Shown: in pieces, positions 1 through 40,140 of the stretch
Numbering within the stretch: the stretch's first letter is position 1
Layout: every line of letters begins with the position of its first letter
From: Acanthochromis polyacanthus
Lineage: Eukaryota > Chordata > Actinopteri > Pomacentridae
Length of the DNA: 64,000 nucleotides
Reading direction: 5' to 3'
NCBI RefSeq assembly: GCF_021347895.1
Contig: NC_067136.1
Coordinates: 6,075,066-6,139,065 of the forward strand
Notes under the pieces: generated by a model
The model's input: the letters and a program-made list of their open reading frames with translations, nothing else
What the model was told of the DNA's origin: nothing
Databases searched by the model: none
Made by a program: the position numbers and the translations under genes

Positions 1-1157
1 TAGCCATTTACTAGGCTAGCATAGCATCTAGACTTTAAGCAAAGGACAACCAAAGAAGAAGATGGCCTGGATCTGTTCTGGTTAGCTATTTTTGTCTTAG
101 CTTTGATATTTTTGATGCTAAAGCTAGCCACTTGTTAGCTTTGCTTAGCATTAGGTCAGTTAAAGCAAGTTCAAATCAGAAAAACAAATGAAAAATCCCA
201 TCTTTGAGCTCATGTTGACAACAAAAATGATGATGCAGAAGTCCATCCATCCATCCATTCTCTATACACCGCTTTATCCTCACTAGGGTCATGGGGGGTG
301 CTGGAGTCTATCCCAGCTGACTCGGGTGAAGGCAGGGGACACCCTGGACAGGTCACCAGTCTGTCACAGGGCTACATATACAGACAAACAATCACACTCA
401 CATTCACACCTACGGACAATTTAGAGTAACCAATTAACCTCAGCATATTTTTGGACTGTGGGAGGAAGCCGGAGTACCCGGAGAAAACCCACACATGCAC
501 AGGGAGAACATGCAAACTCCATGCAGAAAGCTCCCAGGCCCACCCTGGGATTTGAACTGGGGATCTTCTTGCTGCAAGGCGAAAGTGCTAAACACTATGG
601 CGCTATGCAGCCTGATGCAGAAGTCAACTGTTCATATTTTCTGAATCATATGTAGCAAACAAATAAATAGCCTAGCTTAGCATAAAAACTCTAAATAAAG
701 AGAAACTTCAAGGCTGAATTTGTGCAGTTTAGGTTTGTCTGTCCTCTGATCTTTTTGATGCTAAAGCTAGCCACTTTTTAGCTAGTGTAGCATTCACACA
801 ACCAATGGCCTGGATCTGTTCTAGTTAACTATTTCTGTATCTTCTTTGGTGTTTTTGATGCTAATGCTAGCCACTTATTAGCTTAGCTTAGCATTACGAG
901 TCAACTATTGGCATTTATTGAACCACATGTAGCTGCAGGTCACAATAACACAAAACTAAACACATAGAATACTTTTTAATACGAAATACTTGGTCACAAA
1001 AATGAAAAAAATATTTTCCCTGAAGTTTGACCTCAGATTGAGCAGTTTTGACGAGTTTTACCACAAAAACTAAAATATTGGTGGAGCCAGCTGGATGGTG
1101 TCAATCACAGAAACCACTGGTATTAATAAAGTGTATTGTGAATGTTTGAATCTGCAG
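1..1157. other. Intron or upstream DNA of psip1, no gene seen
   Basis: No exon is recognisable before the splice acceptor-like CTGCAG at 1152-1157. The stretch is A/T-rich with many loose copies of GCTAGC/TTAGC words (for example near 120-150, 760-800 and 855-895). It contains one interspersed repeat, described separately. The upstream PWWP-domain exons expected for this gene family are not in the window. Confidence 0.5.
242..626 (-). repeat. Common teleost interspersed repeat (LINE 3' end type)
   Basis: The block begins with a CCATCCATCCATCC tract, the usual short tandem tail of a retroposed element read in reverse. It continues through phrases I recognise from many fish genomes, such as GACTGTGGGAGGAAGCCGGA and GAGAACATGCAAACTCC. 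It fits an RTE/Expander-type LINE tail in minus orientation. The class name is from memory of such sequences, not from a search. Confidence 0.6.
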
Positions 1158-1264
1158 CAACAGCGCCACCTGGCGGCGAAGAGAGAGAGTCTGCTGAGGT
1201 CTCTGAGGGGTCTACTGAAGGCCGGCCGAGGAGCAAAGAGGAGGGAGGCGATGAAGAACGCCAC
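1158..1264 (+). CDS. psip1: Possible upstream psip1 exon
   Basis: A 107-nt segment lies between an acceptor-like TCTGCAG and a very good donor, CAC|GTAAGA. A 79-bp intron separates it from the large Lys/Glu-rich exon. Two reading frames are open. One gives an acidic Ser/Glu peptide that joins in phase to frame 0 of the next exon. The other gives a basic Leu/Arg peptide that joins in phase to frame 1. I could not match either peptide to the family, so both the exon and its frame are uncertain. Confidence 0.35.
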
Positions 1265-1343
1265 GTAAGAAAACCCAAACACTGGATGCAGCCGGAGGAG
1301 GTTCAGACGGACGAGGAGTTTAAATGTCTGTTTGTGTTCGCAG

Positions 1344-4300
1344 GAGAGTCGGAGATCCAGCCAAGAGGAAGACGGAAACTCAGAGGACCTCAGAGAAGAC
1401 GAGCAGGAAGACGGGAACCTCCATCAGCCAGAGAACACCAGAGAAGAAGAACAAGGAGGAGAAAGGAGAGAAGACGAGTCAGACGGCAGAGGAGGTGAAG
1501 GAGAAGGAGGCGAGAGAAGACGAGAAGAAGAACGAAGAAAAGAAAGAGGAGAGGAAAATCATCGGGAAGATCGTGAAGGCAACAGCCGGACAGGGAACGA
1601 AGATCCAGGTGAAGATGGGAGGAATGACAACAACGACCGAGGAGGAGAAGAAGAAGAGGGAGGAGGAGGAGAAAAGAAGGAGGAGAAGAAAGAGAGGGAG
1701 GAGGAGGAGAAGAAGAAGGAGGAGAAGAAGAAAGAGAGGGAGGAGGAGGAGAAGAAGAAGGAGGAGAAGAAGAAAGAGAGGGAGGAGGAAAAGAAGAAGG
1801 AGGAGAAGAAGAGAGAGAGGGAGGAGGAGGAAAAGAAGACAGAGGAGAAGATGAAAAGGGAGGAGAAGCAGAAGAAAGAGAGGGAGGAGGAGGAGAAGAA
1901 GAAGGTGGAGGAGGAGAAGAAGAAAGAGAGGGAGGAGGAGGAGGACAAGAAGAAGGAGGAGGAGGAGAAGAAGAAGATGGAGGAGGAGAAGAGGGAGGTA
2001 GAGGAGAAGAAAAAGATGGAGGAAGAGAAGAAGATGGAGGACAAAAAGAAAGAGGAGAAGAAGGAGGAGATAAATATGGAGAGGGACAAGAAGAAAAAAG
2101 AGGAAGAGGACAAAAGGCAAGAGGGAAAGAAGAAGATGGAGGAAGAGAAGAAGGAGGAGAATGTGGAGGAGTTGAAGAGGAGCTTGAGAGGCGGCACCGG
2201 AGAGATGAAGAAATCTGAAGATGCAACGAGACTAAGCTCAGAGGCCAAGAGGAAATCAGAAAGAACGAAGGCCGAGGACGAGAAAGACAAGAACGCAACG
2301 GAGGAAGAGAAGAAGAAGAAAGACGAGGAGGAGAAGAAGAAAGATGAGGAAAAGAAGAAGAAAGATGAGGAGGAGAAGGCTGAAGACGGGAAAAGAGTCG
2401 CAGGCGGCGAGAGGAAATCAGAAAGAACGAGAGCCGAGGACGGGAAAGAAAAGAATGCAACAGCGGAAGAGAAGAAGACGAAAGACAAGAAGAAGAGGAG
2501 GTTGGAGGAAGAGAAGAAGAAGATGGAAGAGAAGAAGAAGAGCTCGGAGGAAGAGAAGAAGTCTGAAGATGGGAAAAGAGTTGAGAGGAAATCAGAAAGA
2601 AGGAGAGCAGCAGCCGAGGACGGGAAGAAGAGCCAAACGGAGGACGAGAAGAAGACGAGCGGAGCTGATGAGACACACGGAGGAGAAGAACAGCAGAAAG
2701 AGGAGGAGAAGAAGAAAATGACAACCAGAGAGCAGAAGAAGAAAGAAAACCCCAAGGGGGAATCACAAGAGAAGATGAGCGACAAAACGGTGCCAGGTCA
2801 CCCGAAGAAGAGGAGCAAAGAGGAAAAGAAACCACAGAAGAAGAGCATCAAAGACGACAAAACGGCGGCAGATCAGACAAATAAAACGAGCGCCGAAGAG
2901 TCAAAACCGCAGAAGAAGAGCAGCGACAGTGACAGGAGGAGCAGAGCCGAGACGTCGGTCGAATCCACCACCAAAGAAGAAGCGGAGAAGAAGAGCGCAG
3001 AAGAAGACGGTAAACCAGAGAAGAAGAGCTCTGCATCGCTAACGGACTCAACTCTGCACAGAATCCACGGAGACATCAGGATATCTCTGAAGTCCGACAA
3101 CCCGGTAAGAAAACAAAGCCCGAGTCCTCCAGAGTGAGTCTGGAAGCGGACGATGACGACTTTCCTGTTCCTCTGCAGGACGTGTCCAGGTGTCTGAGGG
3201 CGCTGGATCAGCTGAGCATGGTTTACGTGACGTCACAGCACGTTCAGAGACACAGCGAGCTGGTGGCCACGCTCAGGAAGGTAGATGTCCAATAATCCTG
3301 ACTCAAAGTGTCCAAACAAAACGTAGAAATGAGGAGAAGAGTCTGAATATCATCAGAGCTTCATCAAAACACTCAGAATCTACTGTTCATCATTTAGGTT
3401 TGGAAACAAAGGTCTTCTTTCTATAAAAATGAGGAAAACATTTAAAAATAAGTCGGAACAAATAAGAAAGTAGGGTTTCAATTATTGTTGTTGTTTTCTA
3501 TGAATGAAGAAAATAAGTTTAGATAAATGATAATTTTGCATTGTAACTTTTTTCAATAAAAGTCTTGGACATGAGGTTTAACATCATCTCACAAGTTTAT
3601 AATTTCAATAAATATCTGCTTTTAATGAGAACACAATAAGTTAAACAGTATCAGAAATTTGTGTAAATGTTTGTGAACTCAACATATCCTCTCATGTTGA
3701 GGATATCAGGGAACATTTTCAGACATTTGTGGACCTGAATGGATGAAACCATCAGAAGCAGTAACCTGACTCCTCCTTCCTGTTCCTGTTGAAGATGCGC
3801 TACTACCGGGCCAGCGAGGCCGTCATGGCCAAGGCCTCGATGCTCTACAACCGCTTCAAGAACGCCTTCCTGGTGGGGGAAGGAGAGGAGGTGGTGAGCG
3901 CCGCCTTCCTCAGGTCGCTGCTGCAGGAGAAGGAGGAGGAGGAGCAGCAGAGGGTGGAGCGGTGCAGGAGGGAAGAGCTGCTGGACCAGGTGAGGAGGAG
4001 GATGGAACAGCTGAAGGAGAGGAAGAGGAGGGACGACGACGAGGAGGAGGATGGAAAGAAAGAAGATGGAGAGGAGGACAACGGAGAGAAGGATGAGAAA
4101 GAGGAGGATGGAAAAGAACCGGACAACCAGACGGCAGGTAGAGGAAACACTACATTTAAATGTTAGTACAGTTATAATTAGCAGCTTTTAAGAAGTCTTA
4201 ATTCAACACAGTTAAACATCAGCAACATTGTTAAAGCCTCCGTTTCTTGTTATAATAATGATAATAATAATAGTAATAATATGTATCTATTAGGGCTGGG

Positions 4301-7300
4301 AGTTTAACACGTTAGTTTCGATTGTTTCATTACAGAAACAAAAACAACTCTTTTAATCTCATCCCTCTCAGTTCTCTAATCTGTCCCATCATTAACGCTG
4401 ATGAACCCTCCATCCAGTAGGGGGCGCTGATGAACCTAAAGTGTGTTTACAGCCGTGATGAAGATGAACAGGAGAAAGTTTAACAGTGAAGCAAAACGAG
4501 TCGCATTGATCTGGTTGTTCAGAATCCTCCTGATGGATAAAAGCTGGCTGTTTTCTGATCGCCTCAGTGCTAAACATTTCATCTTTTATGGAGGTTTTAC
4601 ATGTTTGATCAAGATCAAGAAATCTTTCATGTCCCCGTGGGGCAGTTTTTGGAGCAGCAAACAACAGACAAAACACAGTAAAATGCGATACGCAACAGCA
4701 AAAACAACAATAACAATAATAAATTAAATTCAATAGAATACAAGATAAATAAAAACCAAAGGAAAGTTAAAATGACCACAGAGCGGACTGCCTTATAAAG
4801 GCGTTAAAAACCGTTCTTTGTTAAGAAGGCCAATGGCCAGTGGGACCCATGATGCTGCTGCTGCGTGGTGCCATTACCAGCGCCACTCTCCCTGAGTGGC
4901 GCTTGTTTGTGCTGCTTTTCATTCTTTACATTGTAATGTTGTGTCTTTTTATGGCGGCTTTTGCTTGTCTTTGGGCTGTTTTCAACCTTTCTCTGTAGTT
5001 TTTGAGCTTCTTTTCATGCTCATTTTGCATCTTTTTCTGGTTGTCTTGGTTTTTTTGGCCCGTTTCACTTCTTTTTGTGGTTATTTAGTGGGTTTTTTTG
5101 GTGAATTGTGTCTTTATGTGGTGATTTTAAACCTTTTTGTCATTAATTTGCATGTTTTTGGCTCATCTTGCACGTTGGGATGATTTTGTATCTTTTCCTG
5201 CTGATTTTCACGTATTTTTTGTGGTTTTGCATGTTTTTGAGTTGTTTTTGATCCTTTCTGTGGTTGTTTGGCTTCTTTTCACACTCATTTTGCATTTTTT
5301 TCTGGTTATCTTGCCTTTTGTTTGACCCATTTCACTTCTTTTTGTGGTGATTTTAGACCTCTTTGTCGTTAATTTGCATGTTTTTGGCTCATTCTGCACG
5401 TTATTCTGGTGATTTAGTGTCTTTTTCTGGTGATTTTCACTCATTTTTGTGGTTTTGCTTGTTTTTGGGGCTGATTTTGAACCTTTCTGTGTGTTTTTGA
5501 GCTTCTTTTCATGCTCATTTTGCATCTTTTTCTGGTTATCTTGCCTTTTGTTTGACCCATTTCACTTCTTTTTGTGGTGATTTACTGGTTTTCTTTGGTG
5601 ATTTGTGTCTTTATGTTTTAAATGTCTTTGTCAATAATGTGCGGCTTATTTTGCACGTTGTTGTGGTGCTTCTGCATGTTTTTGTGGTTTTGCATGCTTT
5701 TGGTCCTGATATTGAACCTTTCTGTCGTTATTTGGCTTCTTTTCGTGCTCATTTTGCATCTGTTTGTGGAGGTTTTGCATGTTTTGGGCTCATCTTGAAC
5801 CTTTCTGTCGTTATTTGTCTTCTTTTCGTGCTCATTTTGCATCTGTTCGTGGAGGTTTTGCATGTTTTGGGCTCATCTTGCACGTTATTGTGGTGATTTT
5901 GTGTCTTTTTCTGGTGATTTTCACGTATTTTTTGTGGTTTTGCATGCTTTTGGTCCTGATTTTGAACCTTTCTGTGGTTGTTTGGCTTCTTTTCGTGCTC
6001 ATTTTGCATCTGTTTGTGGAGGTTTTGCATGTTTTGGGCTCATCTTGAACCTTTCTGTCGTTATTTGGCTTCTTTTCGTGCTCATTTTGCATCTGTTTGT
6101 GGAGGTTTTGCATGTTTTGGGCTCATCTTGAACCTTTCTGTCATTATTTGTCTTCTTTTCGTGCTCATTTTGCATCTGTTTGTGGAGGTTTTGCATGTTT
6201 TGGGCTCATCTTGCACGTTATTGTGGTGATTTTGTGTCTTTTTCTGGTGATTTTCACGTATTTTTTGTGGTTTTGCATGCTTTCGGTCCTGATTTTGAAC
6301 CTTTCTGTCGTTATTTGGCTTCTTTTCGTGCTCATTTTGCATCTGTTCGTGGAGGTTTTGCATGTTTTGGGCTCATCTTGCACGTTATTATGGTGATTTT
6401 GTGTCTTTTTCTGGTGATTTTCACGTATTTTTGTGGTTTTGCATGCTTTCGGTCCTGATTTTGAACCTTTCTGTGGTTGTTTGGCTTCTTTTCGTGCTCA
6501 TTTTGCATCTGTTTGTGGAGGTTTTGAATGTTTTTGTGGCTGTTTTGTGATCAACGCAGCACTTGAAGCCGACGGCATCACCTCAGTGTTAAACATGTTA
6601 AAGAGCTGAAGCTAAATGTGTACAGAAACGTTTTCTCTCACATGGAAACACGTGAACATCTGCTTGGTGGGCGCTTCACTAGGAGGTCACAGGACCGCCT
6701 TTAGTCCGGTACAAACGTCAGACCAACATGGCGGCTCGTTCTCAAACGTTCTCTTCGCTATGAAAACAGTTCAGCCAGAAATGTGGAAGCGTTTGAGGTG
6801 AGAAACCAGGAGCTGAATCTGTCCTGGTTTCAGTTCAGCGACGGTCTGGACGTTTAAAGAAAGTTTACGATGCGTCAAGCCTCTGCTCCCCGCCTCATAA
6901 GCATCAATGAAACTGCTTCATGCAAACATTTAGTGGTTTAAATTATTAGCTATGGGATGATCAGTGCTGCTTTGTCTTTTAATAACTTTGTTATAAACTA
7001 CTAGTTCATAATAATATTTTTTATATGTATAAAAATTAATACTCCTAAAAAAGAACCGTCAAAATGACCGCATTTGTCAGACCCAGAAACTGTAAAACAG
7101 AATGAATCTGTGGATTTCCTACTTTCTGACGCTCCTTGAACTCCTCATGTTGATGTTATTTAGTGGAAAAACTGAACTAAATCCAGGCTTTAAATCATCA
7201 GAATCCCGTTTTAAAATGTTCTAAATTTTAAACGATCCACTCACTGAGTCAAATGTCAAACACAAGTTATTAGAACTGAAAAACTTTACTGGTTATACAC

Positions 7301-7573
7301 AGATAGGTAGTAACTTTATTATCTCAATTATTTTCTTGTTGTGATTCAGATAATTTATTATTATTGAATTTGTTTCAATATATATTAAATATTTTACCAA
7401 ATTCTGTGAAACATTTCTGCTTATTTGTTAATGAAGCAACAAATAAAACACTTTATATTGATTTTTTATTGTATTTGAAGTATTTTATTTTTTCTCTTTC
7501 TCTGTTTATTTACTTATTGTTTGTTTGTTTCCTGTCTCTCCCCCCCCCCACAGCTCCAGTGGACTCTTCCTGA
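1344..7573 (+). CDS. psip1: psip1 (LEDGF/p75-like), 3' part: charged linker, integrase-binding domain, C-terminus
   Basis: Coding exons read as 1344-3104, 3179-3280, 3795-4137 and 7554-7573 (stop TGA 7571-7573), all with GT-AG junctions and matching phases. The first is a 1,761-nt Lys/Glu/Arg-rich exon. Its end (STLHRIHGDIRISLKSDNP) starts the integrase-binding domain. The next two exons supply the rest, including DVSRCLRALDQLSM and SMLYNRFKNAFLVGEGE, which align well with the LEDGF/p75 domain. The protein then ends in an acidic EEED/GKKEDGEED tail and APVDSS. LEDGF/p75 is a nuclear chromatin reader: an N-terminal PWWP domain (outside this window) binds methylated H3K36, and the C-terminal helical bundle docks partners such as MLL-menin and JPO2. 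HDGFL2 has a related domain, but the LVGEG segment and the ttc39b neighbour favour psip1. The charged exon is far longer than the mammalian linker, and its frame before about 1675 is debatable. Confidence 0.88.
1626..2170 (+). repeat. Coding purine microsatellite-like tract (GAG/AAG) in psip1
   Basis: The + strand is almost pure A/G here, built from GAGGAGGAGAAGAAGAAG-like words. It encodes runs of Glu, Lys and Arg. T is so rare that all three frames lack stops over long distances, which explains long spurious open frames on both strands. The tract probably grew by slippage inside the exon. Confidence 0.85.
3281..3794 (+). other. psip1 intron, nothing notable
   Basis: The intron runs from donor AAG|GTAGAT to acceptor GTTGAAG|ATG. 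It is A/T-rich, and I see no exon, repeat or element in it. Confidence 0.7.
4138..4895 (+). other. First part of last psip1 intron, nothing notable
   Basis: The sequence starts at donor GCAG|GTAGAG. It holds a short ATAATAATAATA-type run near 4251-4280 and otherwise plain A/T-rich DNA. Short open frames here are not supported as genes. Confidence 0.6.
4896..6546 (+). repeat. 83-bp minisatellite with two interleaved modules, in psip1 intron
   Basis: The basic unit is about 83 bp. It contains GGAGGTTTTGCATGTTTTGG, GAACCTTTCTGTCGTTATTT and CTTCTTTTCGTGCTCATTTT. A second module, with GGTGATTTTCACGTATTTTT and GCATGCTTTTGGTCCTGATT, is inserted after some units. This gives a higher-order pattern that is clearest between about 5700 and 6530. 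Copies before 5650 are more diverged. The open frames of 60-115 residues on both strands are by-products of the repeat. Confidence 0.9.
6547..7553 (+). other. Remainder of last psip1 intron
   Basis: Plain A/T-rich sequence ends in a C-rich pyrimidine tract and acceptor CCCCACAG before the short last coding exon at 7554. No other feature is visible. Confidence 0.6.
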
Positions 7574-7905
7574 GGTTCTCCTGAAGCAGCTGGACTGAAC
7601 CACGTCTGACCTGCGGGGGGGAGCAGCTGAACAACACGTTTACCTCGACAGACTGTTTATTTATTGTTTTATTTAACGTCAGCATTAAATCTGCTCTGAG
7701 TGGTTGAAGTCCAGCCTCACCTGGACTCACCTGTTCACCTGCTGCAGACTCCTGTACTGTTAAACATGGACTTTGTTTTATTGGTTTTATTGGGTTTTTC
7801 TTTGCCGTTTGACGTCAGACTGAAGCATTAAAGTTTGTGTAGAACTTTGTACAGACAGATTTTATGGTTTTCTTGTTTTTATTTCTGTTACTGATTAAAG
7901 TTTCC
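7574..7905 (+). terminator. psip1: psip1 3' UTR with polyadenylation signals
   Basis: After the TGA the sequence holds two ATTAAA hexamers, at 7827-7832 and 7894-7899. The second is followed by a TTTCCATCGTTTCTG stretch and GT-rich DNA. Either could direct cleavage. The choice is inference. Confidence 0.5.
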
Positions 7906-8584
7906 ATCGTTTCTGCAGACGTCTGCTCGTCTGAGCGTCTCCACAGTTTGAGAAAAGTGTTTTTATTTTTCATTTTAAACCTGCAGACATTAAAGACTTT
8001 AAAAAGTTAAACGTGTTTCTGAGATATTTGTTCATGCAGAAAATTAGTAAATTAGTCATAAAAATCTTTCTCTTTTAATTCTGTTTCATTTTCCTGTGTG
8101 GATAAAAACTGAAGGATTAAAAAAAAGACTGAATGTGATTTTAATCAGCCACCAGTTTTTTAGAAATTTGTTGAAAAAAGCTGAATTTTAGCAACAAACA
8201 ACATTTATATAGATAGATATATGTAGAGATAGAACTCTTGTAAATAATCTAAGGAAAAATAATTGAAAGAAAATATTTGAAATGTTTTATAAATAATAAT
8301 TATTAAAATCTTTTATGATTAAATTACATTTTTTATATTGTTTAATTTTTATATAAATGAAATTGCTGTAATTCACTCAAATTAAAAATGCTTTTATAAT
8401 TCAAAGTTATGTCACAACACATTTAAATTAAATATTCAGAATGTTTTAAATGTGAAGATAATTTTTAAAATAATTTGTAGCATAATGTATAATTTTAAAA
8501 ATATATATGTGCCTTTTATCTGGATTTTTTGTTTGAAGTAATTCATATTTTAAATGAAATAAATATGTTTCAAAGTGGTTATAT

Positions 8585-9099
8585 AACCCTCCTGTTGTCC
8601 TCATTTACAGGCACTAAAAACATTGTTCCCTTGTCTGAAAAAAATCCAAAAATTCAGCAAAATAATTCCCCAAATTCATAAAAAAAATTTTGCTAAATCT
8701 TCTGGAAGAAAATTTCAACAATTCCTTCAACTATTTTATTTTTTTTTAAATCCTCACATTTGGCCAAAAAAAATTTATAAAAATGCAAGTATATTGGAAA
8801 ATGAGTAAAAATCTTCCAATAAAAAGTCCTAAAAATATCTAATGTGATTCCATAAATATCACTGAAAGTTCTGTTTCTTTAAGAACATTCAGAAAAAAAT
8901 CAGCCAAATGCACCGAAATTCACTTAATTTGGTTGATTTTTTCCTGAATGTTAATTTTTTTAACATTTCTTTTTTTCCACCAAAAAATGTTCAAAAATGT
9001 TGAAAATGTGGAACTTTTCACTGTGAAGACAGATATTTTTCCCTCACATTTTTAAACTAAAATAATTGAAATTTGACTCGCAGGACGACATAAGGGTTA
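8585..9099. mobile_element. Degenerate MITE-like element between psip1 and ttc39b
   Basis: The ends are imperfect inverted repeats: AACCCTCCTGTTGTCCTCAT on the left, and GACGACATAAGGGTTAA on the right, which reverses to TTAACCCTTATGTCGTC. The interior is A/T-rich with no coding. This end pattern is common in fish genomes. The superfamily was not determined. Confidence 0.45.
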
Positions 9100-9239
9100 A
9101 ATTGTGTGTTTGGGTTTTTTGTTTTTATTTTTGACATCTGGTGAAGCTGAAATTTCATTCTTCTACCATAACAATCTGTTTGTGCATCAGAATATTTCCA
9201 ATAATCGATGTTTTTCTGTCTGTAATGATCGGTGTGTTT

Positions 9240-9515
9240 CCTGCTGCTCTGTGGGAGGAGGAACGTCAGGAGGTGTGTTCTTCTCTTCTCCTGTTCTCCT
9301 CTCTGGTTTCCTGATTCACGGAAATGAGCTGAAAGCTGCGACACCGACAGACGCAGGAAGAACCGGAGGACCGAAGAACCGGAGGACCGGAGCCGATCAG
9401 CGACCGACGGATCATCAACAAGCTCCTGGAGAAACGCGAGGATCGATCAGCGGCAGCAGCTCAAAGGCATGAGGTCCTGAGAGAAGAGCGGACCTGAAGG
9501 AAGACAGGAAGCGAC
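9240..9515 (+). promoter_or_regulatory. ttc39b: Likely ttc39b promoter and 5' UTR
   Basis: This stretch is more G/C- and CpG-rich than the A/T-rich DNA on either side (for example CCGGAGGACCGAAGAACCGG near 9362-9385). It ends at the start codon of ttc39b. No TATA box is obvious. The assignment rests on position and base composition only. Confidence 0.4.
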
Positions 9516-38596
<29,081 letters not shown>

Positions 38597-40140
38597 CCCG
38601 GAGACCATGAAGGAGCTCAGGTGTGTCGGCGGTGTCCAGATCGCCCGTCCGCCTGCTTTTCTCTCCAAACTTTTGTTTGTTTGTTTTTTTAAACTTTATT
38701 TATTTTCTTCAGCCAAGTCAATGAGATTCCAGATTAACTTGCACTCCTCAGACAGGCCTCCCATCGACGTCTGCTGACCGAACCGAGGTTTCACCGACAG
38801 ACGCAGAGCCACGGTTCAGCCAGCACCAGGTTTTTGGTTCAAGACGTAAACACACGAGGCGTTTTATTGTGAAGGGCTCGTTCACTCAGGGACGCACACA
38901 ATCACTTTCTGCACATTTTTGACACAAAACTGCATGAATAATCCGACAGTTTCTGCAGATCACGATACTGATGAACCTTCTGGGAACAAATGGGTCTTTT
39001 CTGTGTGAACGGGCCCTAAAATCAAACCTTTATTGTGAAAAGCTAACAAATCATGGCCTTACACTAAAGTCATCTTAACGGTTTGTGTACATGTGTGGGA
39101 AAGAATCGTAAATACTGACAGATTTCAGGGTGCAGGATGAAGCAGCAGGGAAACATGATGTCTAGAAATTCAAACCTATGCTTTAAACCTTCTTTATTTT
39201 GCCTTTTTCTTGATTTCTAAATGAAGCATCGCAGCCTTCTCTCTCACCGACCGTGGCTTAAACAAACACAACACACTCATTCCGGGCTCGCACATGCTGC
39301 CGCCATATGCACAGATTAAAACGGCTGAAAACGCACATTTCGCAGCAATAGGAAAGGATTTGTGCTGTCGATTCTCGGTCATCGTGTCGGTCTGTGAGTT
39401 TCTACGTTTAGCGTCCTGCAGGTTTAACTCTGATGTTTCTCAGACGCACAGTAGCTCTGGAGGTTGAAAACACCTTTTTAAATGTCGCTGCTGTAGAATT
39501 CGAAGGCTTTCTTTCAGATTCCAGACAAAGTTGTGGCTAATTTACAGCAAAGACTTCTGCTCCGTCAACATTCTTGCTGCTAGCGCTGCGCCCTCTGAAG
39601 GCTAAAGGTGCAGCTACCACATGGACAGATCGCTTTTAAATCCCTAGACGCCGATCCTCATAGAAAAACTCCCCAAAATACACTTAACAAACCAACAACT
39701 ACAAAGCACAATTGAAAATCAACAGACCAAAATTAGCCACAAGTTTCACACAAACCTCATTTGCATACAAAAATATGACTTGTGCTGAAAATGTGCAGCA
39801 GATTTAGCTCTGACTGTTTGCCAGAAATCTGGAAAAACTACAAGTAATAACTTTATTGACAGAAAGGCTGTTTATGGCAACCATAGACTGATTGACTGTT
39901 CAACACTAAACTAGGCCAGTGAACACATTTAAAGCAGTCTTCCCACTGGTTTGACGGCTTAACACTCGTTGGGAAGCTACTGTATGTGATGAGCTAAGCG
40001 CTAACTCTAGTGGACACCATGACAAAGACCAATGTGGGAGTTTAGCTAGCAATGAGCACCATGAAAAATACTAATAAGGGAGTTTAACTAGTAAAGGGAC
40101 ACCATGACAAAGCCTTTTGTAGGAGTTTAGCTAGCAATGG
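38597..40140 (+). other. ttc39b: ttc39b 3' UTR and downstream DNA
   Basis: Sequence after the TAA has no further open frame of note and no nearby AATAAA. The first plausible AATAAA hexamers away from repeat DNA are much further on (43917-43922, and one near 46080). Either the 3' UTR is long or a variant signal is used. Confidence 0.35.

Noticed and set aside
1390..2835. Ser/Pro/Leu-rich minus-strand frames of 213-481 residues
   Set aside because: Mirror images of the purine-rich psip1 exon, where the complementary strand lacks stops.
3179..4137. Naming the first gene hdgfl2
   Set aside because: The SMLYNRFKNAFLVGEGE segment and the ttc39b neighbour match psip1 better.
5208..6550. Many 60- to 115-residue frames on both strands
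   Set aside because: Repeat translations of the 83-bp minisatellite.
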